64,000 bases of DNA from JASHPR01 sp963739645 (GTDB taxonomy: Bacteria > Actinomycetota > Actinomycetes > Streptosporangiales > Streptosporangiaceae). The notes under the pieces are model-generated. The model did no database searches, had not been told where the DNA came from, and was given only the letters and a program-made list of their open reading frames with translations. Location of the stretch: positions 124,001-188,000 of the forward strand of contig CAVUBM010000086.1 of the NCBI GenBank assembly GCA_963739645.1, read 5' to 3'. The position numbers and the translations under genes were made by a program. Of the stretch, positions 63,933 to 64,000 are shown piece after piece (position 1 is the stretch's first letter; every line of letters begins with the position of its first letter).

Positions 63933-64000
63933 TCACCGGGGGTCGTAGCTGAGGTTCGGGCGCAGCCAGCGCTCGGCCTCGGCCAGGGGCACGCCGAGCC
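63933..64000 (-). CDS. C-terminal end of a probable cobalamin-dependent methionine synthase (partial)
   Basis: The last 21 codons before the stop read LGVPLAEAERWLRPNLSYDP and Arg. The pattern AEAERWLAPNLGYDP is typical of the extreme C-terminus of actinobacterial MetH. The rest lies beyond the window, so the assignment rests on this short match only. Confidence 0.5.
   Translation of the reverse strand, partial: LGVPLAEAERWLRPNLSYDPR

Overview
The window is chromosomal DNA of a very GC-rich actinomycete. Codon use, the many GTG starts and the 4-base ATGA/GTGA gene overlaps all fit. Several blocks follow the gene order known from Streptomyces and Streptosporangiales: nrdJ next to lexA; principal sigma factor - DUF7455 - parE - parC; pspA - pspAA - htpX - pspAB; erpA - carbohydrate kinase - ctaG - ctaCDF ... 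qcrCAB - ctaE - trpD. A family or genus cannot be fixed from sequence reading alone. No rRNA, tRNA, CRISPR array, prophage or intact insertion sequence was seen.

Layout. 1-4.1 kb: the 3' part of the B12-dependent ribonucleotide reductase nrdJ, which carries a 142-residue mini-intein, then lexA with an SOS box. 4.1-7.9 kb: an acetyltransferase, an ArsR-type regulator that reads through into a transporter remnant, otsA and a DUF1707 protein. 7.9-10.4 kb: a PspC protein divergent from a PspC-histidine kinase/response regulator pair. 10.4-14.9 kb: amidase, GH13 glucosidase and amidohydrolase, each with one frameshift. 15.1-21.7 kb: a membrane protein with two AAA+ modules, and the 5-oxoprolinase genes pxpA and pxpBC behind an unrecognised gene. 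22.4-28.4 kb: a PAS/GAF/SpoIIE phosphatase, a 24-codon leader and the principal sigma factor, an ECF sigma/DUF4097 pair and a DUF7455 protein. 28.7-33.6 kb: convergent parE and parC. 33.6-38.7 kb: SDR, an ArsR operon, a sugar kinase, cobU and an aldo/keto reductase. 38.8-42.5 kb: DUF3043 and the phage-shock type membrane-stress genes. 42.6-57 kb: Fe-S assembly, cytochrome aa3 and bc1 genes, and trpD. 57-64 kb: an Lrp-type ligand-binding domain, an exonuclease, an NlpC/P60 hydrolase under a c-di-AMP riboswitch, an ECF sigma/ABC exporter operon, and the end of a probable metH.

How the parts fit. The respiratory block supplies nearly all subunits of the bc1-aa3 supercomplex (qcrCAB, ctaC, ctaD, ctaE, ctaF) plus ctaG, with ErpA and TusA as cofactor and sulfur helpers. 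Envelope maintenance recurs: PspA/PspAA/HtpX/PspAB, PspC proteins with a sensor kinase, a c-di-AMP-controlled wall hydrolase and a sigma-linked ABC exporter. Cobalamin appears in nrdJ, cobU and the probable metH.

Data quality. At least twelve genes, including the presumably essential ctaE, are split by single-base shifts, mostly in short G/C runs. This looks more like residual sequencing error than gene decay, so disrupted genes are given as whole genes with the break noted.
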